Origin: Leeuwenhoekiella polynyae
GTDB taxonomy: Bacteria; Bacteroidota; Bacteroidia; Flavobacteriales; Flavobacteriaceae
NCBI RefSeq assembly: GCF_004104075.1
Contig: NZ_QOVK01000030.1
Coordinates: 1-43,463 of the forward strand
Direction of reading: 5' to 3'
Length of the DNA: 43,463 nt
Shown: piece after piece, positions 1-9,700 of the stretch
Position numbering within the stretch: the first letter of the stretch is position 1
Layout: every line of letters starts with the position of its first letter
Translations under genes and position numbers: made by a program
Notes under the pieces: generated by a model
Told to the model about the DNA's origin: nothing
Seen by the model: the letters and a program-made list of their open reading frames with translations, nothing else
Database searches by the model: none

Positions 1-171
1 ATCATTAATATTAATACATTCTCAACTTAATATGCTAAAATTTAAAAATATCTTTAATTAACACTTAAGCTTCATTAAATTAACAAAAATTTAAAAAATA
101 ACATCTATTTATTTGTTTTGATTCTTTTTTTTAATCATTTTTAGCGTGGCTAATTCAAATAAATATTAAAC
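1..171 (+). promoter_or_regulatory. AT-rich leader region of the first SusC operon
   Basis: No coding sequence is visible before the SusC start at 172. The region is very AT-rich and has no Shine-Dalgarno sequence. Near its end is GGCTAATTCAAATAAA (148-163), which recurs exactly before the second SusC gene (6684-6699). I found no clean TAnnTTTG box here, so the promoter may be a variant or lie upstream of the window. Confidence 0.5.
148..163 (+). promoter_or_regulatory. 16-bp leader element shared by both SusC genes (copy 1)
   Basis: GGCTAATTCAAATAAA ends 8 nt before the SusC start codon. The identical 16-mer occurs at 6684-6699, ending 7 nt before the second SusC start. The position suggests a translation-initiation or leader RNA element in place of a Shine-Dalgarno sequence. 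It could also be residual identity from gene duplication, because the N-terminal coding regions are also closely related. Confidence 0.55.
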
Positions 172-3100
172 ATGAAAAAACGATTACAAGGATTTCTAAT
201 GCTATTCTTAGTATTAGTTGTGCAGTTTTCTTTTGCACAAACCAGAACAATCTCTGGAACGGTAACCGATGATAGTGGTGTTCCACTGCCTGGTGTTAAT
301 GTCCTAATTTCCGGAACAACTACCGGAACTCAAACTGACTTTGACGGATTGTATTCTATTGAAGCATCAACAGGTGATGTACTTACTTTTAGTTATGTCG
401 GATTTACACCACAGGATGCAAAAATTGGAGCTTCATCTACGGTGAATATTCAGATGCAAGCTGGAGAATCTCTTGAAGAAGTAGTAGTTACTGCACAAGG
501 TATCAAGAGAGAAAAGAAAGCTCTTGGTTATGCAGTTAGCGAGGTTGCTTCTGAGGATTTAGAGCAAAGACCTGAATCTGATGTCGCAAGGGTTCTTTCC
601 GGTAAAGCTTCCGGGGTTGAGATTACAGCTCAAAATGGCACTTCAGGATCTGCAACTAATGTTGTAATAAGAGGTTACACCTCTATTAATGGTAGCAACC
701 AAGCATTATTTGTGGTGGATGGTGTTCCTTTTAGTAGCGGAACTAATACTAGCGGTAGAGACAATGCCGCTGATTTCCGCGATGGTAATGTCGGTTCAAG
801 TCGATTCTTAGACATCGACCCCAACAACATTGCCAGCATAACCGTTCTTAAAGGACTTGCTGCTGCAACGCTTTATGGAACAGACGGTAGAAATGGTGTT
901 ATCTTAATAACCACTAAAGCGAACAGTGGACAAGCAAGTAAGAAGAAAACTGAAATTACATTAAATCAGTCTTTCTTTTTTAATGAAATTGCTTCTCTTC
1001 CTGATTATCAACAATCGTATGGAGGCGGTTTCAACCAATCTTTCGGATGGTTCTTTAGTAACTATGGTCCAAATTTCAATCCTAATGGAGTTGATGGCTA
1101 TCTAAATGATCCTGCAGGAATAGTTGACGCTAATGGGAATGTTCCTCATCCATATTCTACAAACTCTTTTCTAAGTAACTTTCTTCGCGGAGACAATGAA
1201 TTATTTCAATCATTTCAAGGCGTAGATTATGCTTTTAAACCATATGCGAGTGTTAAAAATTTCTTCAGAACAGGAAGCGTAAGTAACACCTCTTTAAACA
1301 TTAGGGGAGGTTCTGATGACGGCAATATGTCTTTCAATGTAAACTTTGGTCACACAGACGACGAAGGGTTTACACCTGGGAACAGCCTTACAAGAAATAC
1401 GCTTTCAGTAGGTGGTCGCGCTAAACTAAGTAATAGATTTACAGTAACCGGTATATTAAACTACTCTAGAAGTAATTTTGTAACCCCACCAGTGGCTGCA
1501 AGTGATGGTAATGCCAACTATGGCCTTTCAGTTTTTGGCCAAGTATTCTTTACACCTATTAGTGTTGACTTAATGAATATTCCTTTTGAAATTCCTGAAA
1601 CAGGAGGAAGTATTTATTATCGTAATGGTAATGATATTGTAAATCCACGATGGATTGTTGCTAATGCTCAGAACGGGCAGCTAACCAACCGTGTATTTGG
1701 TAATGCTCAGTTATCTTATGAGTTTAACGATAATGTAAGTGTTTTATATCGCGGAGGTATTGATATTTATAATGAAAGAAACCACTCGTATTCAAACAAA
1801 GGCGGTGTAAATAGTGATAGAGATAGATTTGGTTATTATGAAACTTGGGACAACAACTCAACAACGTTTAATCATTATGCTGCAATATCAGGAAACTACG
1901 ACCTAACTGCAGATCAAAAGCTAAACGTTAGTTTTCTTCTAGGAGGAAGTTCTTTGGGAGAGTATTTTGACCAACAAGGTGTTGCAAGCTCAAGCCAGAT
2001 AGTATACAATGTTCAAAGACATTTCAACTTTGAAAACCAACTTCCCATTCAGAGTACCACAGAGAGAAATACAATAGGTTTATTCGGTGATTTATCATTT
2101 GAATATGATAACTTCTTATACCTTTCTTTATCAGGAAGAAATGACTGGATATCTAACTTAATTACAGAAAACAACAGTCAGTTTTATCCGAGCGTAAGTG
2201 CCTCTTTCATTCCTACATCAGCTTTTGAAGGTTTTGGGAATGGTAATAGCATAGGCCTTAATTACCTTAAGTTAAGAGCAGGTCTTGGGTCTTCAGCTGG
2301 TTTCCCTTCTAATTACCCAACAGTACCTACTTTACAACAGAGCACCCAGCAAAACGGAGGTGCTATTGGGGGCTCTTCTGGTGTTGTAACAAACACAGTA
2401 AGAAACATCTTAGCAAATCCAGATTTAAAGCCAGAACTCATTAGCGAATGGGAGGTTGGATTCGATGCTCGATTCTTAAAAAATCGTTTGGATATTAGCC
2501 TATCTTATTACGACCGTACCACTAAAAATTTAATTGTAGGCAGACCGCTCTCTCCTTCATCCGGCTATGAAGAAATCCAAGATAATATTGGGAAAGTTGA
2601 GGGTACAGGTTGGGAAGTTGACCTGGGAATTGACATTTTTAAAAGCTCTGAATCAGGTGGTTTCAACTGGAACTCAAGAGTAAATTTCACTACAAACAAA
2701 CAAATTGTTACAGAGCAAGATAGTGACCAAATAGTATATGCAGGTTTCTCAGATCTTGGTAACGCTGCTATTGAAGGAGAGCAATTAGGTGTTATTATAG
2801 GTAGTCGAGTATTAAGAGACGATAATGGCAATTTTGTTGTTGGTAATGACGGCTTTTATTTACCTGAGACACAAATTGCAATTGATGCAGACAACAATGA
2901 AGTTCCTGTAGGAACAGATGGATCTCGAGCTATTGCTCCAATCATCGGTAATCCTAACCCAGATTATGTAATGAACTTCATCAACTCTATTTCTTACAAA
3001 AACTTAACACTAGGTTTTCAAATAAGTCATGTAAGCGGTGGAGATATTTACTCCCAAACCATTGCTACTTTATTAGGTCGTGGTTTAATAAACCCAGATC

Positions 3101-3480
3101 GAAGAGAGCCATTCATACTTCCCGGAGTTTTAGCTGACGGAACACCAAACAGAAAACAATTAGATAACTCTTCATTCTATTTTGATAATGTTCTTTTTGG
3201 ACCAAGTGAATTACAAATTTATGACGCATCAGTTATACGTTTAAAAGAACTTTCTCTTGGCTATAATATGCCAAAGAAATGGTTAGAAAGCACTCCATTC
3301 GGAAATCTCTCTATTACAGCTGCAGGGTATAATCTATGGTATGATGCTTATAACACCCCAAAACGTGCAAACTTTGATCCTAACGTAGCTGGTATTGGAG
3401 TTGGTAATGGACGAGGGTTTGATTACTTAAACGGACCTAGTTCTATAAGATATGGTTTAAGTGTTAAAGCTACATTCTAA
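172..3480 (+). CDS. SusC/RagA family TonB-linked outer membrane transporter
   Basis: 1102-residue TonB-dependent outer-membrane channel of the SusC/RagA family, which imports oligomeric nutrients with a SusD lipoprotein lid using TonB-ExbBD energy. A signal peptide (MKKR, hydrophobic core, FAQ cleavage near residue 23) is followed by a carboxypeptidase-regulatory-like domain at about 26-95 (SGTVTDDSGVPLPGVNV; TDFDGLYSI). A TonB-box-like EEVVVTAQG lies at 102-110, then the plug at about 115-245 (QALFVVDGVP near 176; NGVILITTK near 243). The rest is a beta-barrel ending in the aromatic-terminated strand SVKATF. Length is normal for the family. It is first in an operon with SusD (53-nt gap) and a third lipoprotein. 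The substrate cannot be read from sequence, and no degradative enzyme is adjacent. Confidence 0.95.
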   Translation: MKKRLQGFLMLFLVLVVQFSFAQTRTISGTVTDDSGVPLPGVNVLISGTTTGTQTDFDGLYSIEASTGDVLTFSYVGFTPQDAKIGASSTVNIQMQAGESLEEVVVTAQGIKREKKALGYAVSEVASEDLEQRPESDVARVLSGKASGVEITAQNGTSGSATNVVIRGYTSINGSNQALFVVDGVPFSSGTNTSGRDNAADFRDGNVGSSRFLDIDPNNIASITVLKGLAAATLYGTDGRNGVILITTKANSGQASKKKTEITLNQSFFFNEIASLPDYQQSYGGGFNQSFGWFFSNYGPNFNPNGVDGYLNDPAGIVDANGNVPHPYSTNSFLSNFLRGDNELFQSFQGVDYAFKPYASVKNFFRTGSVSNTSLNIRGGSDDGNMSFNVNFGHTDDEGFTPGNSLTRNTLSVGGRAKLSNRFTVTGILNYSRSNFVTPPVAASDGNANYGLSVFGQVFFTPISVDLMNIPFEIPETGGSIYYRNGNDIVNPRWIVANAQNGQLTNRVFGNAQLSYEFNDNVSVLYRGGIDIYNERNHSYSNKGGVNSDRDRFGYYETWDNNSTTFNHYAAISGNYDLTADQKLNVSFLLGGSSLGEYFDQQGVASSSQIVYNVQRHFNFENQLPIQSTTERNTIGLFGDLSFEYDNFLYLSLSGRNDWISNLITENNSQFYPSVSASFIPTSAFEGFGNGNSIGLNYLKLRAGLGSSAGFPSNYPTVPTLQQSTQQNGGAIGGSSGVVTNTVRNILANPDLKPELISEWEVGFDARFLKNRLDISLSYYDRTTKNLIVGRPLSPSSGYEEIQDNIGKVEGTGWEVDLGIDIFKSSESGGFNWNSRVNFTTNKQIVTEQDSDQIVYAGFSDLGNAAIEGEQLGVIIGSRVLRDDNGNFVVGNDGFYLPETQIAIDADNNEVPVGTDGSRAIAPIIGNPNPDYVMNFINSISYKNLTLGFQISHVSGGDIYSQTIATLLGRGLINPDRREPFILPGVLADGTPNRKQLDNSSFYFDNVLFGPSELQIYDASVIRLKELSLGYNMPKKWLESTPFGNLSITAAGYNLWYDAYNTPKRANFDPNVAGIGVGNGRGFDYLNGPSSIRYGLSVKATF

Positions 3481-3533
3481 GAAAACGTAGAGGCAAATAT
3501 TTTAACTAAAGCATCTACTCAAAAATTTTAAAT

Positions 3534-5321
3534 ATGAAAAAAACATATAATATTTTAGTTATAGTTTTTCTTTTAGGCTTAACCGTCTTTCAGAGCTGTG
3601 AAACAGTTGAACTCGAAAAACTAGAAGACCCAAACTATTTAAGTCCAGATCAAGCAGACCCTTCATTATTATTTAATAATGTACAACTCAGCTATAAAAA
3701 TGCTGTTACCTCTTTCAACAATATCGGAGCTCAGCTTTCGAGAATAGATCAAATGAGTGGTCGAGTATATGTAACAAATTATACTGGTGGATCATTAAAC
3801 GGAGCCTGGAATAATTTATTCAGCACCATGAATCCAGACATAAGCTTAATTGAAAGCTTAAATGAAGATGGGTCTCAAAATTATTTAATAGGAGCATCAA
3901 AAGCTATGCAAGCGCATTTAATGATGCTTTTAGTGGACTATCTTGGAGATATCACTTGGAGCGAAGCTAATATGCCTAAAGATTTTCCCAATCCAGCTAT
4001 TGATGATGATGAAGCTGTTTATCAAGCAGCGCTAGCTCTTTTAAATGACGCGACCTCACTTATGCAAGGCGCAAGTTTAGGCACAGCTACAGATCTTTAT
4101 TACGAGGGAGACTCTTCGAAATGGATTAAGTATATCAACACGTTAAAAATGCGTGCAGCGTTAACGACTGGAGATTACACTGGAGTCATAAATGCCACTA
4201 ATGTTATTGAAACTGAAGAGGATAATTTTGCATTCGCATACGGAACAAATCTTCAACAGCCAGACACCAGACACCCGGATTATGCAAGTGATTACACTGA
4301 TAGCGGTGCTAATCTTTACAGGTCAAATTGGTTGATGAACTTAATGATTGGAGAACTAGGGGATATAAGTGGAGATGACGATCCTCGAAGAAGATATTAC
4401 TTCTATAGACAAGCAGGTGTTACACCAGGAAGTTTTACCAATATGCTTTATGAACTAAATAATCAATTCTATATATACCCGGATGCTTTGGGCCTTTCAA
4501 CAGAAGACGCTCAAACATTAGCTTGTTCTGTTCAAGACACACCTAATCACCTTCAATTTACGGAGGAGGAAAATTATTGGTGCTCTATGAGACTTGGGTA
4601 TTGGGGAAGAATACATGGAAATAACGAAGGAATTCCACCAGATTCATTTGGAAGAACCGCTGTTGGCGTATACCCTGCAGGAGGCCGCTTTGATGACAAT
4701 CAAGACTGGATCACTCTTATTGACCCTAGCGAAGACCCTCCAGTTATTGAGTTTTACGATGCAGCAGTAGGCTTAAGTCTTGGAGCGGGTGGTGCTGGAA
4801 TAGAACCTATTATTCTTTCTTCATTTGTAGAATTTTGGAGAGCTGAAGCTTACACGATGCTTCAACGAGATGCAGAAGCCGCAAGTGCAATAGAAGCCGG
4901 GGTTACAGAATCAGTTAGCTATGTAACTTCTTTTACAGACACAACAGCTGATCTATCGCTAGAACCTACAGCAGAAGAAATTTCTGATTTCATTGGCGCT
5001 ACTGTTCAAGAATTTACTGATGCACCACGAACAACAGGGTTAGATGCTCAAGGCTGGCCAATAGAAAAAGCAAAATTGGATATTTTAGGAGAACAATTCT
5101 TTATCGCAATGTATGGTGGCGGAGCTGACGGCTTTAACTTTATCAGACGCACAGGGTATCCAAGAACTCTTGCCCGAAACATAGATCCAAACCCAGGCCC
5201 TTTCCCTAGAACGTTACTTTACCCTTCTGATGAAGTAAACGCAAATCCTAACTTAAATCAGAGACAGGATAACCTAACTCAGGTATTTTGGGATTCTGGA
5301 GTAACTAATCCTGCAAACTAA
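3534..5321 (+). CDS. SusD/RagB family nutrient-binding lipoprotein
   Basis: 595-residue SusD-like lipoprotein, the surface substrate-binding partner and lid of the upstream SusC. It has a lipoprotein signal peptide with lipobox Cys22 (VFQS-C) followed by ETVELEKLEDP; acidic residues after the Cys are typical of surface-exported Bacteroidota lipoproteins. The N-terminal helical section contains TPR-like helices with family-typical phrases (MQAHLMMLLVDYLGDITWSEA near 125-145; YYEGDSSKWIKYINTLKMR near 190-208). The C-terminal part has the FWRAEAYTML and WPIEKAKLDILGEQFF helices. It best resembles the SusD-like_2 type rather than starch-type SusD. An insertion-rich middle (about 230-400) makes it longer than the second SusD in this window. 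Confidence 0.92.
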   Translation: MKKTYNILVIVFLLGLTVFQSCETVELEKLEDPNYLSPDQADPSLLFNNVQLSYKNAVTSFNNIGAQLSRIDQMSGRVYVTNYTGGSLNGAWNNLFSTMNPDISLIESLNEDGSQNYLIGASKAMQAHLMMLLVDYLGDITWSEANMPKDFPNPAIDDDEAVYQAALALLNDATSLMQGASLGTATDLYYEGDSSKWIKYINTLKMRAALTTGDYTGVINATNVIETEEDNFAFAYGTNLQQPDTRHPDYASDYTDSGANLYRSNWLMNLMIGELGDISGDDDPRRRYYFYRQAGVTPGSFTNMLYELNNQFYIYPDALGLSTEDAQTLACSVQDTPNHLQFTEEENYWCSMRLGYWGRIHGNNEGIPPDSFGRTAVGVYPAGGRFDDNQDWITLIDPSEDPPVIEFYDAAVGLSLGAGGAGIEPIILSSFVEFWRAEAYTMLQRDAEAASAIEAGVTESVSYVTSFTDTTADLSLEPTAEEISDFIGATVQEFTDAPRTTGLDAQGWPIEKAKLDILGEQFFIAMYGGGADGFNFIRRTGYPRTLARNIDPNPGPFPRTLLYPSDEVNANPNLNQRQDNLTQVFWDSGVTNPAN

Positions 5322-5328
5322 AAATTTA

Positions 5329-6273
5329 ATGAAGATGAAAAACATATATAAATACATATTAATGCTCGGGCTTGTCTTCAATGCAATCTCATGTGACGAA
5401 GATCCTGATAATGCAATTTACACAGTATTAGATTATGAGAAAGGTGCCGCTTTGAGAACTATTGAAGTAATCAATGCCTCATTAAATTCAAGCGACCCCA
5501 GCTCTACTTTTGCTGTAACTGTTGAAGAACAGGACGCTCAAGATGGAGGCCTTATGGAAAGTGTAGACATCTACGTTTCTCTGAGAGATCTTTCTCCAGA
5601 CAACGGAACTACAGATCCAAACAGAAGTCTTGTAAAAACAATTGCAGCCTCAGAATTTTCAGAAGGGCCAGTAGGATTACCTAGAGCGACTTTAACCGTT
5701 ACATTCGGAGAAGCAGTTGCAGCCATGGGAATCTCTGATAGTGATTACACCGCAGGTGATGTTTTTATAGTAGATCTTGTTCTTAATCTTACAGACGGAC
5801 GTTCATTAGGCCCTGAGAGTAGTTCCGGAGTGTTAACAGGCGTCTTCTTTAAGGCTCCTTTTCAATACAATGCACTATTAACTTGTTCCCCTGAACCAGG
5901 AGATTACACAGTTAGAATGTTTGATTCGTATGGAGACGGCTGGCAAACAGATTGTGGTAACGGAGGATCTGGTATTACTATAGTTCTTGATAATAGCACA
6001 TTAGAAGTAGGGCTATGCTCTCCTTATAGTGGCTGTGACGGTGCTTTTTTAAATAATAGCACAGGAGGCTGTACACCAAATGATGGATCTTCAGGAGTAG
6101 CAACCGTCACTATACCAGATGGAACATTAAGCGCAGAATGGAATTTCCCAGGAGATAATTATGGCGAAATAAGATTTGAAGTTTATGCTCCTAATGGGGA
6201 TTTAGTTTATGACTCTGGTGACTTTGGCGAACAAGCTTCTGGTTTACTACCAATTACCGTTTGTGCTCAATAG
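5329..6273 (+). CDS. Cys-rich surface lipoprotein of the SusCD operon
   Basis: 314-residue predicted lipoprotein of no family I can name. The signal peptide ends in a lipobox at Cys22 (NAIS-C) followed by acidic DEDPD, consistent with surface export. The N-terminal half looks beta-rich, like domains in other SusCD-linked lipoproteins. The C-terminal 130 residues contain a DSYGDGWQ module seen in many secreted Bacteroidota proteins and six cysteines (LTC, TDC, GLC, SGC, GGC, TVC), enough for three disulfides. It starts 7 nt after SusD, and a strong terminator follows, so it is the third gene of the operon. A role as accessory substrate-binding protein (SusE/SusF-like position) is inferred from context only. 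Met1 and Met3 are both possible starts. Confidence 0.8.
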   Translation: MKMKNIYKYILMLGLVFNAISCDEDPDNAIYTVLDYEKGAALRTIEVINASLNSSDPSSTFAVTVEEQDAQDGGLMESVDIYVSLRDLSPDNGTTDPNRSLVKTIAASEFSEGPVGLPRATLTVTFGEAVAAMGISDSDYTAGDVFIVDLVLNLTDGRSLGPESSSGVLTGVFFKAPFQYNALLTCSPEPGDYTVRMFDSYGDGWQTDCGNGGSGITIVLDNSTLEVGLCSPYSGCDGAFLNNSTGGCTPNDGSSGVATVTIPDGTLSAEWNFPGDNYGEIRFEVYAPNGDLVYDSGDFGEQASGLLPITVCAQ

Positions 6274-6321
6274 ACAATCAAAATTAACCACCACGTAGAC
6301 TATCAGCCAATAGTCGAATAG

Positions 6322-6350
6322 AAAGCCTGCAATCTAGATTGCAGGCTTTT
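6322..6350 (+). terminator. Rho-independent terminator of SusCD operon 1
   Basis: A perfect 28-nt palindrome (6322-6349) with core AGCCTGCAATCTAGATTGCA, followed by a T-rich run. It closes the SusC-SusD-lipoprotein operon 49 nt after its last stop codon. Confidence 0.9.
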
Positions 6351-6706
6351 TTATTTCTAAACATAGTAGTATACCATAAAAAATTAACCTCATTTAATAT
6401 AATATATTCAAATTGACATATTAGTCAAACGAACAGCAAAACGAAATCGATATATACAAGCCTATAATTACCAAAAATTATACGCAGAAAAGTCTACAAT
6501 ACAGACATTTATAAATCCCATTTAACGCTATTTTAAGAATACGCAATTGAACACTTAAAAAACTATATAAAATTGAATTATTCCTACTATTTGAAGCTTT
6601 AAAGCAAATTATTATCAAGGCTTCGTTGAACTTTTAAGAGAAATAAATTGTTTATTGAATATTATTTACACAAATTCGCGATTGGCTAATTCAAATAAAC
6701 AATAAC
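6351..6706 (+). promoter_or_regulatory. Intergenic region upstream of the second SusC operon
   Basis: The gap between the two SusCD operons (6274-6706, 433 nt) is the only one over 300 nt in the window. After the terminator it is AT-rich with no credible ORF. Weak dyads are visible: TTGAC-N6-GTCAA at 6413-6428, and ATTTG-N11-CAAAT at 6589-6609 flanking GCTTTAAAGC (6596-6605). No exact TAnnTTTG box is present. The last 23 nt carry the shared SusC leader element. Confidence 0.45.
6684..6699 (+). promoter_or_regulatory. 16-bp leader element shared by both SusC genes (copy 2)
   Basis: An exact copy of GGCTAATTCAAATAAA at 148-163, ending 7 nt before the second SusC start codon. Flanking bases differ between the copies (TTAGCGT versus CGCGATT on the 5' side), so identity is concentrated in this block. 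Confidence 0.55.
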
Positions 6707-9700
6707 ATGAAAATTAAATTTACTGGATTGCTAACGCTACTTTTAGCGTTAGTAGTGCAAATCTCGTTTGCACAAACGAAAGAAGTAACCGGTACGGTTA
6801 CTGATGGAAGCGGAGTTCCCCTTCCTGGCGTTAACATCGTCATTAAAGGAACCACTACAGGAACACAAACTGATTTTGATGGAAACTATGCAATTTCTGC
6901 TTCGGCAGGAGAAACTTTGGTTTTCTCGTATGTTGGTTTTGGTGACTCAGAAAAGGAAGTAGGCGTTTCAAACACCATTAATGTAACATTACAAGCAGGT
7001 GAAGCACTTGATGAAGTTGTAGTAACAGCATTAGGGATTTCTAGAGAGAAAAAATCTTTAGGTTATGCAACTGAAGAAGTTTCTGGTGATCAAGTAAGCA
7101 CTGTTACACAAGGAGGTAACATTGCAAATTCCTTATCAGGTAAGGTTTCTGGTCTACAGATTAAGCGTAACAGCAATATTGGTGGTTCTACAAACGTATT
7201 ATTGCGTGGTACAAACTCATTAACGGGTAACAACCAAGCTTTGTTTGTTGTTGACGGTGTTATTATTGACAACTCAAACACTAATGGGAGTAATCAACAA
7301 GAAGCTAGAGGTGGTTTTGACTACGGTAATGCTGCGTCTGACATTAACCCAGATAACATTGCTTCTGTCAACGTACTTAAAGGTGCAGCTGCAACAGCTC
7401 TTTATGGTAACCGCGCTTCAAATGGAGCTATCATTATCACCACAAAAAAAGGAGCTAAAAATGAAGGTATAGGTGTTTCTATCAATTCTGGAATTCAGAT
7501 TGGTCGTGTTAATAAAGAGACTTTCGCAAAATACCAAAGTCAGTACGGTGCTGGATACGGTCCTGGTTTTTTATCAGAAGATGTAGATGGAGATGGTACA
7601 ACTGATGCTGTTGCTCCTCTTAACGATGATGCATCTTACGGTTCAGCTTTTGACCCTAGTCTTTTAGTATATCAATGGGACGCTTTCTTTGACCCCACTA
7701 ATCCTAACTTTGGCCAAGCAACCCCTTGGACATTTGCAGGAGACAATGGACCAATTTCATTTTTTGACACAGCTGTTACTTTAACAAACAGTGTAGCTGT
7801 TTCTGGAGGTACTGATAAATCTGCTTTCCGCTTAAACTATTCTAAATTTGACGCTACCGGTATTATGCCAAATAGTGAGCAAAATAAGAATACGATCAAC
7901 TTTAACGGGTCACATGATTTTTCAGATAAGCTTTCTGTTTCTACAAATATTAACTTTATCAACCAAAAAACTTTAGGTCGTAATAGTACGGGTTATAGTG
8001 ATAACATCATTTCTAACTTCCGCCAGTGGGCTCAAACTAACGTAAACTTTGAAGATCAAAGAAGAGCCTACGAAAGAACAGGTCAAAACTATACTTGGAA
8101 TTATACTTCTCCAACTGATGACACTCCTATTTACTGGGACAACCCGTATTATATTCGCAACGAAAACTTTCAGAACGATGAGCGTAACCGCGTTTATGGT
8201 AATGTTGCTTTAACTTATGATGTAACAGACTGGTTCAACATTGTTGGTCGTGTAACAATGGATTCTTATGATGAGCTTCAAGAAGAACGTACTTCTGTAG
8301 GAAGTAATCCTGTCGCAAAATATTCTCGTTTCAACAGAACATTTAGAGAATACAATTATGACTTAATCATGAACTTTGACACTGATATTACAGATGACAT
8401 TTCCTTCAACGGTATTTTAGGAACAAATATCAGAAGAAATGATATTAAGTCTGTTTACGCAATAACTAATGGTGGCCTTGTAGTTCCTGGTGTTTACTCT
8501 CTTGCTAATTCAGAAAATCCTATTGAAGCTCCAATTGAACAAGATGAGCAAATAGGCGTTGACGGGGTTTATGCACAAGCAAGCTTCGGTTTTTACAATA
8601 AGTTTTTCTTAGAAGGTACAATCAGACGGGATGCTACATCTACACTTCCTGAAGGCAACAACTCTTTCTATTATCCTTCTGTAACTGGGAGTTATATATT
8701 TTCTAACGACATAAATGCTAACTGGCTGAGCTTCGGTAAACTTCGTTTAAACTATGCAGAAGTTGGTACGGGTGCAGAATTTGCTCAATTGAGGGATGTT
8801 TTCGCTAAACCTACAAAATTTGGAGATGCAAATATCTTTTCTGTATCAAGCACAAGACGTAATCCTGACTTAAAAGAAGAGCGTTTAACAAGTTACGAAG
8901 GAGGTTTAGAATTAGACTTTTTCAAAAGAAGACTCGGCTTAGACCTGTCTGTTTATAAAACAAACACTACTAATCAGGTTTTGCCTTTACGAGTTTCTGG
9001 CTCTACAGGTTATACTACGAAAATTGTTAATTCTGGTGAGTTAGAGAACAAAGGGGTTGAAGTTTCTTTAAACGCCACCCCTATTCTATCTGAAAACTTT
9101 AGCTGGGATATTAGAGTAAACTTCGCTCGTAACCGCAATAAGTTGCTTTCTTTATTTGAAGGCACAGATAACTTAGTACTTGGTTCTTTTCAAGGTGGTG
9201 TTACGCTTAATGGAACTATCGGTCAGCCATACGGTATAATAAAAGGTACAGACTATGCGCTAGACAATAACGGGAATCGTATTATTGATGAAGACGGTTA
9301 CTATACCACAACCAGCCCTAATACAGTTATTGGTAACGTTAATCCTGACTATACAGGTGGTGTGTTCAACTCTTTTAAATACAAAAACCTCAGTCTTAGC
9401 TTCTTAATAGATGTTCAAAAAGGTGGTAGCGTATTTTCTCTTGATCAGTACTATGGTCAGGCAACAGGCTTATATCCAAATACAGCATTTACGAATGACT
9501 TAGGAAACCCTGTACGTAATTCTCTTGCAGATGGTGGTGGTGTAATTTTTGACGGTGTAACTGCTGATGGTTCTCCAAACACTACTCGTGTTGATGTTAG
9601 TGAATTTGGAGTATTTGGATATCAAACATTTCCTAATTCAGAATTTGTTTATGACGCTTCTTATGTAAAACTTAGAGAAGTAGCATTAAGCTATAATTTA

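Noticed and set aside
2565-2831. Minus-strand frame within the first SusC gene
   Set aside because: It is a shadow of a strong coding frame, with no domain, signal peptide or upstream element.
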